Source: Rhodocyclaceae bacterium (GTDB lineage: Bacteria > Pseudomonadota > Gammaproteobacteria > Burkholderiales > Rhodocyclaceae). From it: a DNA stretch of 64,000 nt. The position numbers were made by a program, and so were the translations under genes. The stretch covers positions 682,001-746,000 of the forward strand of contig JADKHX010000003.1 of NCBI GenBank assembly GCA_016721505.1, written 5' to 3'. The notes below the pieces were generated by a model that was given only the letters and a program-made list of their open reading frames with translations, was not told the DNA's origin and ran no database searches. Positions 37,192 to 46,312 of the stretch are shown here, piece by piece (the first letter of the stretch is position 1; every line of letters begins with the position of its first letter).

Positions 37192-37271
37192 GCATAATGG
37201 AAAAACAAGTAGCGCAGCAATCGAGCCGACCTTCGCGAAAAGCCCCGCGGGCGGCTGACACTATGTTAGAC
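37192..37271 (+). other. attC site 6 (last in array)
   Basis: About 80 bp: weak left core GCATAAT (37192-37198), right core GTTAGAC (37265-37271), inner arms GCCGACC..CGCG / CGCG..GGCGGC around AAAAGCC. An alternative left core GGCTAAC lies at 37130-37136, which would make the site 142 bp. The gap 37024-37362 holds this site, the hairpin after it and no gene. Confidence 0.65.
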
Positions 37272-37308
37272 GACTGCTTTCGAGAAATCCGAAAGGCCGC
37301 AACCAGTC
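37272..37308 (+). repeat. 37-nt hairpin directly after attC6
   Basis: GACTG .. TTTCGAGAAATCCGAAA .. CAGTC. Same outer and inner stems as 35636-35672, with sequence changes mainly outside the stems. It marks the right border of the array. Confidence 0.6.
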
Positions 37309-37362
37309 TGAACCCGCCCGACAAATTTTCCGAATCACCGGCTCTTGAATTGCCGCGACTCG

Positions 37363-39450
37363 CTACAAGTCCAGCACGAGTGGCGCAGTTTCGCTCCCCG
37401 CTGCGGCTGGCACGGCGCAACAGATCAGCGCTTCGTCGGCCTCCAGATAAACGCCCGGCACGGAAATATGACTGACTTGCCCGGACAGAATCTTGGTCTT
37501 GCAGGTGCCGCACGAGCCGCCTCGGCAACTGAATTCCGGCGTTAATCCGCGCGTTTCGGCCAGGTCTAAAAGACTGCCGTTGCCCGGCGACCAAGTGGCC
37601 TCTTTGGCCGACTTGGCGAACACAATGGACACCTCATTTTCGGCGGCGGGCGGGTTGATAAATTCACTCGCGTCCGGTCCACCGGCGCGGCTGCGGCGCA
37701 GGCTGGACGGGCCGAATTGTTCGGCATGAATTCGATCATCAGGAATGCGCAGGGCGCGCAGGTCGTCGTAGAGATTCTGCGTAAATTGGGCCGGACCGCA
37801 CAGGTAAAAATCGTAGTCGTCGAAGGGCAGCAAGGCTTTGAGCAAGTGGATGTCGATGCGGCCATGCACCTCGTAGTCGGTGCCTTGCCGCGCCTCCGCC
37901 TCGGGCTGACTGAGCACGCGGAGTGCTTGAATCGCCTCGCCACCGCGAGCAAGCAATTCGTGCAGTTCGCGATCAAAGGCGCGATCAGTCTTGGTCCGCG
38001 CCGAGTGCACAAAATACGTCGGCCGCACACGCCGGTTGCGCAGGCCTTCGTACACGACATGGCGCAACATCGCCAACAGTGGCGTGATGCCGACGCCGGC
38101 CGACAGCAGCACCAATGGCCGGTGCTCTGCCGCATCGACGACAAAGTCGCCCAATGGCGCACGGGCTTCGAGCTGACTGCCAACCGAAAGTTGCTGATGA
38201 ATATGTGTCGATACGATACCTTCGCGTTTGACACTGATGCGGTAGTGGCCGTCCGACGGCGCCACCGACAAAGTGTAAGTACGAATCACCGGCGCGGCAC
38301 CCGGAGTGATGCTCAGCCGGATCGGCAAGTGTTGCCCCGCCTTGAACACTGGCAGCCCGGCGCCGTCGGTGGGTTCAAGATAAAGCGATTTGATTGAGGC
38401 ACTTTCATCAACGACGCGCATCACCCGAAAGCGCCGCCACGCTTCGCGCAGCGCCATGGCTTTTTGTCGTGCTTGCGCTTCTTGCCACGATCCGGTCATC
38501 AATGAATTCGGCGAAAAATTATCCAAGACCCAGCGCAGTTTGAGTACCGCGCGACGACGCACCAGCTTGGTCACTTCGACACGCCACAAGCGCTCCGCGC
38601 CTTGGAAGCTGGCAACCTCATCGCCATCCATCACGATCTCGGTGCGGCCGGTGAGTTGCAGCAAGTCACCACTGGCAAAGTCGACGAACACCAGGCCAGC
38701 GCGGGGATTGCTGTGCAAATTGCCCAGCGTGTTGAAAAATAAATTGCCGGCGAAATCCTGAATGGTGAGCACGTTGCCATCCACGCGAACAAATCCCGCC
38801 TTGCCGCCGCGATGCGAGGCGTCGACTTGTCGGCCGGTGCCACCAACATCCACATAGCTGGCGACAAAGAATGTGTCGGCCGCGCTGATCAGCGCACGCG
38901 CTGCGTCGTCGAGTCCGGATAGGGTTTCGGCGGCCGCATCTTGGGTTGGCTTTTCATCAGTGGCCGACGAATCATCGGCGGTAGTTGCATGGCGCACCTG
39001 GATGTACTGAGGGCAATTGCCAAAGGAATGCTCGACCTCCAAGCTCAGTTGACTTGCACTGCGCTGGACAATTTTTCCATTCACGCGATTGCGTCGCCGC
39101 GTGGGCAGTTCAATGCCGAGGACGCCGATGGAATCGCCGATCTCCAACGCATCGCGCACCGGATCTCCGCTTGCCGGTAGGGCGTTGATATTCAGATGGG
39201 TTGGATCGGGGGATGAGGCAATGGAAGACGCAGACCGATCACGTTCGACCAGCGTGACCCACGGATCGCCCGCCGCATCAACGGCGGCAAGCACCAAAAA
39301 CGGCACTTGCGCATAGAACACGCGATGCTGATCCGGCATGTAGTCGCGGATCACGCGGCTGCCAACATCTTGCATGCGCTCGGCGACACCAAGGCGCGCT
39401 TGCAATTCGCGCTCACCGCTATGCCAAGGTCCCGCCGAGTCATTTCCCAT
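37363..39450 (-). CDS. PNPOx-like/ferredoxin reductase/2Fe-2S fusion oxidoreductase
   Basis: A protein of about 695 residues with three parts. Residues about 30-330: pyridoxamine-5'-phosphate-oxidase-like split-barrel flavin domain(s). About 355-590: FNR-type FAD/NAD domain with RTYTLSVAP and GVGITPLLAMLRH and LCGPAQF. About 605-695: plant-type ferredoxin domain with CRGGSCGTCKTKILSG and a distal CC. It should pass electrons from NAD(P)H via FAD and 2Fe-2S. ATG 39450 is chosen for its GGGAG site. Cotranscribed with the GST gene 20 bp upstream. Confidence 0.85.
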   Translation of the reverse strand: MGNDSAGPWHSGERELQARLGVAERMQDVGSRVIRDYMPDQHRVFYAQVPFLVLAAVDAAGDPWVTLVERDRSASSIASSPDPTHLNINALPASGDPVRDALEIGDSIGVLGIELPTRRRNRVNGKIVQRSASQLSLEVEHSFGNCPQYIQVRHATTADDSSATDEKPTQDAAAETLSGLDDAARALISAADTFFVASYVDVGGTGRQVDASHRGGKAGFVRVDGNVLTIQDFAGNLFFNTLGNLHSNPRAGLVFVDFASGDLLQLTGRTEIVMDGDEVASFQGAERLWRVEVTKLVRRRAVLKLRWVLDNFSPNSLMTGSWQEAQARQKAMALREAWRRFRVMRVVDESASIKSLYLEPTDGAGLPVFKAGQHLPIRLSITPGAAPVIRTYTLSVAPSDGHYRISVKREGIVSTHIHQQLSVGSQLEARAPLGDFVVDAAEHRPLVLLSAGVGITPLLAMLRHVVYEGLRNRRVRPTYFVHSARTKTDRAFDRELHELLARGGEAIQALRVLSQPEAEARQGTDYEVHGRIDIHLLKALLPFDDYDFYLCGPAQFTQNLYDDLRALRIPDDRIHAEQFGPSSLRRSRAGGPDASEFINPPAAENEVSIVFAKSAKEATWSPGNGSLLDLAETRGLTPEFSCRGGSCGTCKTKILSGQVSHISVPGVYLEADEALICCAVPAAAGSETAPLVLDL

Positions 39451-39473
39451 GTCTTGCTCCCGTCGATTCAAAC

Positions 39474-40109
39474 TCAGGCTGCGAGGCCAACCGCCGTTTT
39501 TTGCATGCCGACAAAACCCGGCAATGATTCAATCGCATTCAGCCAGCCACGCACTTTCGGATAGTCGCTCAGCGACACATTGCCTTCTGGTGCATGGGCG
39601 ATGTAAGTGTAAGCCGCGACGTCGGCGATGGTCACGTGCGAGCCGACCAGGAATGCGTGCTTCGACAACTCGACTTCCATCACTTTGAGTAGTGCGTGTG
39701 AGCGTGCGATCAGGTCGTCAGCGTTGAGCTTCGCACCGAATACGGTCACCAGTCGCGCCGCCGCCGGACCGAAAGCGATTTGTCCCGCTGCCACAGATAA
39801 CCAACGCTGCACCGCAGCTTCGCCTACCGCGTCGGTCGGTAGCCAACTTTCACCGCCATAACGGCGCGCCAGATAAACCAGCATGCCATTCGAGTCGGCC
39901 AGAATCGTGCCGTTGTCGTCCAACACTGGAACTTGTCCGAAAGGATTCAGCGCCAGAAATTCAGCCTGCTTGTGCGCGCCCTTCATCAAATCCACCTCGA
40001 CCAATTCGGTCGGCAGCTTCAACAAGGACAACATGAGCTGCACCCGATGCGCATGTCCGGACAGCGGGTGGCGATAAAGTTTGATCGGATTGCTTGGTTT
40101 GGTAGTCAT
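39474..40109 (-). CDS. Glutathione S-transferase
   Basis: A 211-residue GST: thioredoxin-fold N-terminal domain with LYRHPLSGHAHRVQLMLSLL (Ser/His near the glutathione site), NPFGQVPVLDD (cis-proline) and ILADSNGMLVYLARRYG, then the all-helical C-terminal domain with VTIADVAAYTYI. TGGAGAA ribosome site before the ATG. The GST and fusion oxidoreductase genes form a detoxification-type unit. Confidence 0.9.
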   Translation of the reverse strand: MTTKPSNPIKLYRHPLSGHAHRVQLMLSLLKLPTELVEVDLMKGAHKQAEFLALNPFGQVPVLDDNGTILADSNGMLVYLARRYGGESWLPTDAVGEAAVQRWLSVAAGQIAFGPAAARLVTVFGAKLNADDLIARSHALLKVMEVELSKHAFLVGSHVTIADVAAYTYIAHAPEGNVSLSDYPKVRGWLNAIESLPGFVGMQKTAVGLAA

Positions 40110-40310
40110 TAAAATTCTCCAGTAATGTCGTTAAAGGTTCTGCTGCAATTGAGTTGCCAGAACCCGTTTTCGGCAAATGCTGAAACGGAACGACAAATAG
40201 GCAAGCATGATGGTCGTTTGCGGAATAAATAGAATCACCGTAATTGTTAAGGCACTGTTGCGGAAATAGGAATGATCGAGAGATCGGAATTTGCTGACGA
40301 CTCAACCCTT

Positions 40311-40337
40311 GCCAGTTGGTGCTGGCCACACGCCGTC
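40311..40337 (-). repeat. Dispersed repeat A, copy 7 (inverted)
   Basis: GCCAGTTGGTGCTGGCCAC then ACGCCGTC is the complement of the commonest form. It lies in the divergent gap between the GST and SDR genes (40110-40424) and touches a perfect hairpin at 40335. Confidence 0.8.
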
Positions 40338-40361
40338 TTCCGCAAGCCACTTGCGGAAGAC
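40335..40361 (+). promoter_or_regulatory. Perfect 12-bp hairpin upstream of the SDR gene
   Basis: GTCTTCCGCAAG, loop CCA, CTTGCGGAAGAC: 12 paired bases with a 3-base loop, 64 bp before the SDR start codon. It may be a bidirectional transcript end, a structured 5' leader or a repeat-associated palindrome. No T-run follows it. Confidence 0.5.
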
Positions 40362-40424
40362 ATCAATCTAGGTTCAAACTTGTCCACCCATCCGCGTTTC
40401 AATCCAAACGATCAGGAGACTTTC

Positions 40425-41234
40425 ATGGCCAAGCAAAAACCCGGTGCAAACCAAACCGTATTAATCACCGGCGCGTCCTCTGGCATCGGTGAGGCGCTTG
40501 CAGGATGTTTTGCTCGCGATGGGTTCAATCTGGTGCTCGTGGCCCGCAGCGCCGACAAACTCAAAACACTGGCGACCCACCTGGCAGCCGAGCACGGTGT
40601 GAAGGCTTGGGTAGCGCCGACAGATTTGTCTAAGGGCGGCAATGCTGCGCTGTTGGCAGCCAAGATGAAGAAAGACAAACACGCGATTGACGTATTGGTG
40701 AATTGTGCTGGCGTGTTGGAACATGGCCAGTTCGTCAAGATGCGGCCGGGGCGGCATCAGGAGTTGATCGACTTGAACGTATCCGCGCTCACAGAAATGC
40801 TGGCGCATTTTGTGCCGGCTATGGTGGCGCGTGGTCAAGGTCGCGTGTTGAACGTCGCTTCGGTTGCGGCGTTCCAACCAATACCATCGCTCGCAACCTA
40901 TGCGGCAACCAAAGCCTACGTGTTATCGCTGACCGAATCATTGGCCGAGGAACTCAAAGGGACTGGAGTCACCATTTCGGCTTTGTGTCCCGGCATTACC
41001 GCGACCAACATGGTCAGTATGGCCACTGAATCATCGGGCCTCCGGCTCCCCGGCATACTCGTTGGTGAGGTGGGCAAAGTGGCCGAAGAAGGCTATCGCG
41101 CTTGTATGAAAGGCGAGGTGATCAAGGTGCCTGGTATCATCAATTTGGCGAGCATCCTGGCCGGGCGCGCAACGCCCAAATGGTTGTTGCGAAAAGTCAC
41201 CGGGACGTTTGGCAGGGCAACAGTAAAGGGCTAG
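40425..41234 (+). CDS. Short-chain dehydrogenase/reductase
   Basis: A 269-residue classical SDR. Cofactor motif TGASSGIGEA, NCAGVLEHG, catalytic Ser (NVASVAAF) and YAATKAY (Tyr-x-x-x-Lys). Resembles the DltE/YqjQ group of SDRs used on fatty or small carbonyls. ATG 40425 has an AGGAG site. The C-terminal GRATPKWLLRKVTG is basic. Substrate unknown. Confidence 0.88.
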   Translation: MAKQKPGANQTVLITGASSGIGEALAGCFARDGFNLVLVARSADKLKTLATHLAAEHGVKAWVAPTDLSKGGNAALLAAKMKKDKHAIDVLVNCAGVLEHGQFVKMRPGRHQELIDLNVSALTEMLAHFVPAMVARGQGRVLNVASVAAFQPIPSLATYAATKAYVLSLTESLAEELKGTGVTISALCPGITATNMVSMATESSGLRLPGILVGEVGKVAEEGYRACMKGEVIKVPGIINLASILAGRATPKWLLRKVTGTFGRATVKG

Positions 41235-41284
41235 CGATTCGCCGATTTGTGTCTGGAATGCCTTGAATCATCACAGGCGTTAAC

Positions 41285-42367
41285 ATGCTGATCTCGCCTC
41301 ATTGCCTACGCCAAATGAATTCCACAACAGCACAGTTGAGTCAGGTTGATCTTGCCACGCAGCACATCCGCGACATCCTCTCGCTGGCCATTAAACATAC
41401 CGACGCGCGACGCGCCATCATCGTTGCCGATTCCGGTTGCGCATTGGCGCTGACGCTGGCTGAGGCTTATCGCCGATGTCTGCCTGGCGCACAGTTTGTT
41501 GATTTTGACGCGGTCACACCGCAAGCGGTACTAGATGCATTCGCGACTTTGGCGGCGCGAGATTTAGTGGTCTTGATTCAATCGACCAGTTTTCGACTCG
41601 AAGCTTTTCGCATTCGCGTGGAGTTGTTCAAGCGTGGTCTGAAAGTTATCGAACATCCGCACCTGAGCCGTATGACCGGCGTGCAGACTGACTACTATGT
41701 CGAGTCGTTGGCGTACGACCAAAACTACTATCGTGGTGTGGGTCTTGCGCTCAAGGCGCGCATTGACGCGGCAGAGTTTGGCGTGGTGAATAGTGGCGGT
41801 GAGCAACTCGTGTTTGGCTCGCCGTTTGAATCAGCCAAGTTAAATATCGGTGACTATTCGGGCATGCCGAATGTCGGCGGACAGTTTCCCCTGGGTGAAG
41901 TGTTTACCGAGGCCAAGGACTTGGAAGCAGTGCGCGGACGGGTGCGAATTTTCGCGTTTGGCGACACAACTTATTCGGTGAATTTGCCGCCTGATCCGAT
42001 TACTTTAATTGTCGAAAAAGGTCGTGTGGTCGGCACTGAAAATTCGACAGCGGAATTTGATGCAGTTCTGGCTAACATTCGCGCTGCCGAAGGCGAAGTG
42101 TGGTTACGCGAGCTGGGCTTTGGCATGAATCGCGCGTTTTCGGTTGATCGTGTGGTGACCGACATTGGCACCTATGAGCGCATGTGCGGCATACATTTAT
42201 CGCTCGGTGCCAAGCATGGCGTGTATAGCAAACCTAATATTCGTCGTGCCGAAGCGCGTCATCATGTGGATGTGTTTGCGGTCACCGAATCGGTGGTGCT
42301 CGATGATGAACTTGTGTTCCATAGCGGCGCCTGGCAAGTCAAAAATCTGCTTGAGAAGGCGGCGTGA
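41285..42367 (+). CDS. M29-like aminopeptidase / NicX-like protein
   Basis: A 360-residue protein of the leucyl aminopeptidase/thermophilic aminopeptidase (M29-related) group, which also contains 2,5-dihydroxypyridine dioxygenase NicX. Visible features: NIGDYSGMPNVGGQFPLGEV, WLRELGFGMN and HLSLGAKHGVY; metal ligands are presumably among the Glu, His and Asp of the C-terminal half (HHVDVFA). It is translationally coupled to the next hydrolase (TGATG overlap at 42365-42369). An alternative ATG exists at 41315. Confidence 0.7.
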   Translation: MLISPHCLRQMNSTTAQLSQVDLATQHIRDILSLAIKHTDARRAIIVADSGCALALTLAEAYRRCLPGAQFVDFDAVTPQAVLDAFATLAARDLVVLIQSTSFRLEAFRIRVELFKRGLKVIEHPHLSRMTGVQTDYYVESLAYDQNYYRGVGLALKARIDAAEFGVVNSGGEQLVFGSPFESAKLNIGDYSGMPNVGGQFPLGEVFTEAKDLEAVRGRVRIFAFGDTTYSVNLPPDPITLIVEKGRVVGTENSTAEFDAVLANIRAAEGEVWLRELGFGMNRAFSVDRVVTDIGTYERMCGIHLSLGAKHGVYSKPNIRRAEARHHVDVFAVTESVVLDDELVFHSGAWQVKNLLEKAA

Positions 42368-43173
42368 TGCAAACGCAAATAGATGTCGATGGCATTACGG
42401 TTTTCATCGAAGGCGAGGGCGAAGAAACTTTGCTGATGATTCATGGCTGGCCGGATACGCATCGGCTGTGGGACAGCACGGTGGCAGCGCTTAACGGCAG
42501 TTATCGCTGTGTGCGGTTTACGCTGCCGGGTTTTGACTTGTCGAAAGCACCTGCCGCACCTTCGCTAGAACAAATTACGGCAACGATTTTGCGGGTGGTG
42601 AATGCGGTTTGCCCAAACGAAAAAATCACTTTGGTGTTGCACGATTGGGGCTGCATTTTCGGCTACGAGTTCGCTGCGCAACATGCGGATCGGGTGGCGC
42701 GAATCGTTGCAGTTGATATTGGCGACTACAACACTACGGCCTTTGCCAAGAGCTTGGCCACTTCAGCAAAGCTGGCAATTTTTGGCTACCAATTTTGGCT
42801 TGCTGTGGCGTGGAAGCTAGGCAATTTCGGTTTGGCGGGACTCGCCAATGCGATGACCCGATTCATGGCCGGCAAAATGCGCTGCCCAAATCCGCCATCG
42901 GTTATTCAATGGCAACAAAATTACCCCTATGCCATGCGCTGGTTTGGCTCGCAAGGCGGCTTGAGCCACACCCTAGTGGTCGCGCCGTCGGTACCGCTGC
43001 TTTACATTTATGGTGCGCGCAAACCCTTCATGTTTCATTCGACCGATTGGCTGCAAGCCTTGCCAATGCGTGCGGGCAGCGAAGCGCAGGCCTTCGACAC
43101 CGGGCACTGGGTGATGGTGCAAGCGACTGAACAATTCAACGCCTGCATTGCAAAATGGCTTGCCTACAAATGA
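42367..43173 (+). CDS. Alpha/beta hydrolase with Asp nucleophile
   Basis: A 268-residue hydrolase. Oxyanion HGWPDTHRLW, nucleophile elbow LHDWGCIFG with Asp instead of Ser, and DTGHWVM with the catalytic His. An Asp nucleophile is the pattern of epoxide hydrolases and haloalkane dehalogenases. Start overlaps the aminopeptidase stop. Its end overlaps the convergent TauE-like gene by 10 bp. Confidence 0.82.
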   Translation: MQTQIDVDGITVFIEGEGEETLLMIHGWPDTHRLWDSTVAALNGSYRCVRFTLPGFDLSKAPAAPSLEQITATILRVVNAVCPNEKITLVLHDWGCIFGYEFAAQHADRVARIVAVDIGDYNTTAFAKSLATSAKLAIFGYQFWLAVAWKLGNFGLAGLANAMTRFMAGKMRCPNPPSVIQWQQNYPYAMRWFGSQGGLSHTLVVAPSVPLLYIYGARKPFMFHSTDWLQALPMRAGSEAQAFDTGHWVMVQATEQFNACIAKWLAYK

Positions 43174-43883
43174 CAGACCACGCCAGCCCACAATCGCCCG
43201 CCTAAATCGCTCGCATTGAGCAATCCCCACAAGCCAAAGCACAGCACCAGCAAACCTGCCGACAAGCGTAAGGCACGGCCTTGAACCACATGGCGGAATT
43301 TCGCCAGCAATAGTCCGGCCGCCATCAAATTCGGCAGCGTGCCCAGACCAAACACCAGCATGGTCGCGGCGCCGCGCAAGGCGCTGCCGGTGAGCAGGGT
43401 CATCGCCAGCACGCTGTACACCAAACCGCACGGCAACCAACCCCACAACATGCCCAACGGGAAGGCTTGGGCGATGGTTTGTGCGGGAAGGAAACGTTTT
43501 GTATAGGGTTGCACCCGCCGCCATAAATAGTGACCGGCACGTTCGGTAAAAGCCAGGCTCTGGGTGATGCCAATGAGATACAAGCCTAGCGCAACCATCA
43601 TCAGATTGGCGGCGATATACAAACTCATTTGCACCGGCAAAGCGCCGTTGAGCAGCAAGCCCAAACTACCCAAACCGCCCATGATGGCACCGGCAATCGC
43701 ATAGCTGCTAATGCGACCGATGTTGTAGGCCAAATGCAAATGCCACGCAGGTGGCGTTGCCGTTTTCAGGATGCCATTTGGCTGAAAACTCAAAGCAGAA
43801 ACAATCCCGCCGCACATACCAGCGCAGTGCACGCCGCCAAGCAGGCCAATTAGAAATACTGCGAGGAAACCGGAATCAGGCAT
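43164..43883 (-). CDS. Sulfite exporter TauE/SafE-like (cytochrome-oxidase-associated) membrane protein
   Basis: A 239-residue protein with six predicted helices. The first has GLLGGVHCAGMCGGIVSAL, the CxxxC-containing motif of the UreH/TauE-like branch encoded beside cbb3 oxidase and FNR genes in many proteobacteria, where copper delivery has been proposed. It also carries GWLPCGLVYSVLAMTLL in helix four. Here hemN and fnr are close by, which fits a microaerobic role. Confidence 0.75.
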   Translation of the reverse strand: MPDSGFLAVFLIGLLGGVHCAGMCGGIVSALSFQPNGILKTATPPAWHLHLAYNIGRISSYAIAGAIMGGLGSLGLLLNGALPVQMSLYIAANLMMVALGLYLIGITQSLAFTERAGHYLWRRVQPYTKRFLPAQTIAQAFPLGMLWGWLPCGLVYSVLAMTLLTGSALRGAATMLVFGLGTLPNLMAAGLLLAKFRHVVQGRALRLSAGLLVLCFGLWGLLNASDLGGRLWAGVVCHL

Positions 43884-43892
43884 TAGGGTTTT

Positions 43893-43961
43893 GTAGGTCG
43901 GAATTTATTCCGACACGGACATGATCGACGCGAAAAAACGTCGGAATAAATTCCGACCTAC
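43893..43961. repeat. Dispersed repeat C, copy 1 (inverted-repeat element)
   Basis: 69 bp with 22-bp ends GTAGGTCGGAATTTATTCCG and AC, mirrored by GTCGGAATAAATTCCGACC and TAC. Each end is itself nearly palindromic. A second copy is at 50291-50359. The spacer shares GAC..GACGCGAAAAAA-type sequence when the copies are aligned in the same orientation. Similar ends are widespread in proteobacterial REP/BIME-type repeats. Confidence 0.8.
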
Positions 43962-44014
43962 GATAATCAAAGTGCTGCGTCCAATCATTGAGGAATTTCG
44001 TTAGTTGGTAGTGG

Positions 44015-44096
44015 TGTGCAGTGTCGGCTTTACACAGCCGACCCGCTACGCGGGCGCAAAGCAGTGCTTTGCGAGTTCCCCGCTTCGCCGCCATCA
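44015..44096 (-). repeat. Dispersed repeat B, copy 2 (inverted)
   Basis: Complement of the B element at 2536-2640: GTCGGCTTTACACAGCCGAC hairpin and CGCAAAGCAGTGCTTTGCG hairpin (+ strand). Together with repeat C it fills the 220-bp gap between the TauE-like start and the TonB receptor end. Confidence 0.75.
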
Positions 44097-44103
44097 TATC
44101 CCG

Positions 44104-46259
44104 TTAAATCTTAATTTCCAGCCTCAAGGACCAGACCGTATAGGTCTGGGCGACAACGCTGGAGGTCTGTGTAAACGTTGTACCGACAAATTGACTACCG
44201 CTCAAAGAATCATCGGCCAGCGCGTTGTTGGCCGACAAGCGTAGTTGCGCGTTGGGTGTGAATTTCCACAGGCCATACAAATCGAATTGGCGTTTAACGC
44301 CAACACTTGCCGCCTGTGTGGCGCTGCTTTGCACGAGGTAGGCCGGTGTCCAATTCAGACTGCCGCCGAGCGTTAACGGCAAATGCGCCAAGCGATAATC
44401 GAGACCCAGATTGGCAGTTTGTTTGGCTTGCTGGTCGAGCCGATTGTTCGGCCCCGGAATGCTGTCAACCTTGGACCAGAAGCGACTGTAATTGGCACGC
44501 AAATCGACCGCTGGCGCGTCGGTCATGAAATCACTCAATTGACATTTTGCTTCCAGCTCTATGCCTGATGTCGTCGCCTTGCCAATGTTCCGTGGCGCAG
44601 AAACCCAGCGCGGACCGAGGCTTCCGCTGGGATCGTTTTGCAGGCTGATATCGCGGCGTATCAGGTCACTAATTTCTCGGCGAAACATTCCCGCGCTCAT
44701 TACACCGCTGCGTCCTAAGTAGTGCTCAAAAGCGAAATCCAGTCCGGTTGCCAATTCCGGCTTCAAGGCTGGATTACCTGTGCGGTCGGGCGTGACGGGC
44801 GTATTTACGTCAGCCAAGCTCGGCAGTGCAATTAAATCGGCCAAAGTCGGCGGGCGATAACTTTTAGTCAGACTCAAGCGGATTTGATCGCGGCCTGAAC
44901 TCGAAAGTTCGGGCAAGCGCCACACGCCATGCAGAACCGGGCTGAACACACTGCTGGTGTTTTTTACTTTGAGCAAATTGGAATCACTTTTGGTTTCTAC
45001 GCCTTCCCAGCGCAAACCAAAATAGGTCGCCCAAGTTTTGCTGATATCCCATTCATCCTGTACAAATGCAGCAAGCTTTCGTGATTGTGAATCGTAGTCA
45101 TCGCCCGAGCCAGCGAATCTCGGTAATCCGTTGGCGAGCGAAATTTTCTGCTGCGCACGTTTGCCAAACTCGCTGTCCCAGCCTGCGGCAAAGGTATGTC
45201 CGTCGCCGAGTGGTGAGCTATATTTGCCAGCGAAATTGAGATTTGAATCACTGCTGTTGTTAGTATCCAGCAAGGTACGCAACAGTAAATGAGCCGCATC
45301 AAATTGCTCGCGCGTGGTGCTTGCGTCGCTCTTACCTTGCCCCAATCCAAACTTAATTTCCAAACGCGCACCACCATCAATTTTGTGTTGATAGTTACCA
45401 AAACCCCGCGCGAAGGTACCCTCATTGGTGCCGGTCGACGTCGCAAAGGCGTAAGGCGAAATTCCAACCGGCTCAGTCAGTAGCGTTTTGCTGTCGGAGT
45501 TGGTGCGCGAGCTCACGACAAAAGCTTGAAACATCAAAGTGTAACACTCTGATCTTCGAGCACAGCGCCCACTGTGTTCTGTGTCAAATTCAAAGTCAGC
45601 ACATCGTCGACTTGGATATTCTGAAACGCTGATGCAGTAAGTGAATAATTGAGTGCACCCACATCACCAGAATGCGTCACGGAAATATTTGGACTGTGAT
45701 TGCCAGCTTCCATCGAATCGCTGACGCGCCATTGGGTCTGGGCTTGTTTATAGCCCTCGCGCAGCACAATATTGATGGTGCCGGCAACGGCTTGCGTGCT
45801 GAATTCGGCAACAGTGCCGCGTATTACTTCTATGCGTTCGACTTGATCTGGCGGCAGCGTGTCGAGAGAAAAACCTGCCGGTGGGCGTTCGCCGTTGAGC
45901 AAAATTTGCGTGTAACCATTACCCAAGCCACGCATCCGCACGCCACCTCCGCGTCCTGGTCTGCCGCCCATGGTCACGCCGGGCAGCCGTTTGAGAATTT
46001 CGGTGACTGCGGAATCGCCGTTGCGATCTAGTTCTTCACGGCCAAAAATCAATTTGGATGCGGTCGAACTGCGACGTTGGTCGGTTTCGTTTTGCTTTTC
46101 GGCGCGAATAATGATTTTTTGCGGCTCGGCATCATCAGCGCTTTGTTGTGTCGGCGGCGGAGGATCGGCTTGCGCCGCTGGCGCTGCGTAGGCTAGTTGG
46201 ATTGCGCTAGCGAGCGCGCCAATAAGGACAGCTGAGTTGGAGAAGTATTGTTCGCGCAT
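44104..46259 (-). pseudogene. TonB-dependent outer membrane receptor, one frameshift
   Basis: Full protein about 715 residues in two frames. The first (46259-45534) has the signal peptide, a plug domain with SAVTEILKRLPGVTMGG and RIEVIRGTVAEFSTQAVAGT. The second (45537-44104) continues the 22-strand barrel (SYRPPTLADLIALPSLADV, ATTSGIELEAKCQL) and ends QTYTVWSLRLEIKI with the C-terminal hydrophobic beta-signal. The break is one base in a short T run at about 45538-45541. The ligand is unknown; hemN proximity hints at heme or siderophore iron. Confidence 0.8.
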
Positions 46260-46312
46260 GGATGCATTTTCACATGCGCGCTTGACGATAATTGTTGCGC
46301 CAATGTAAAGCC

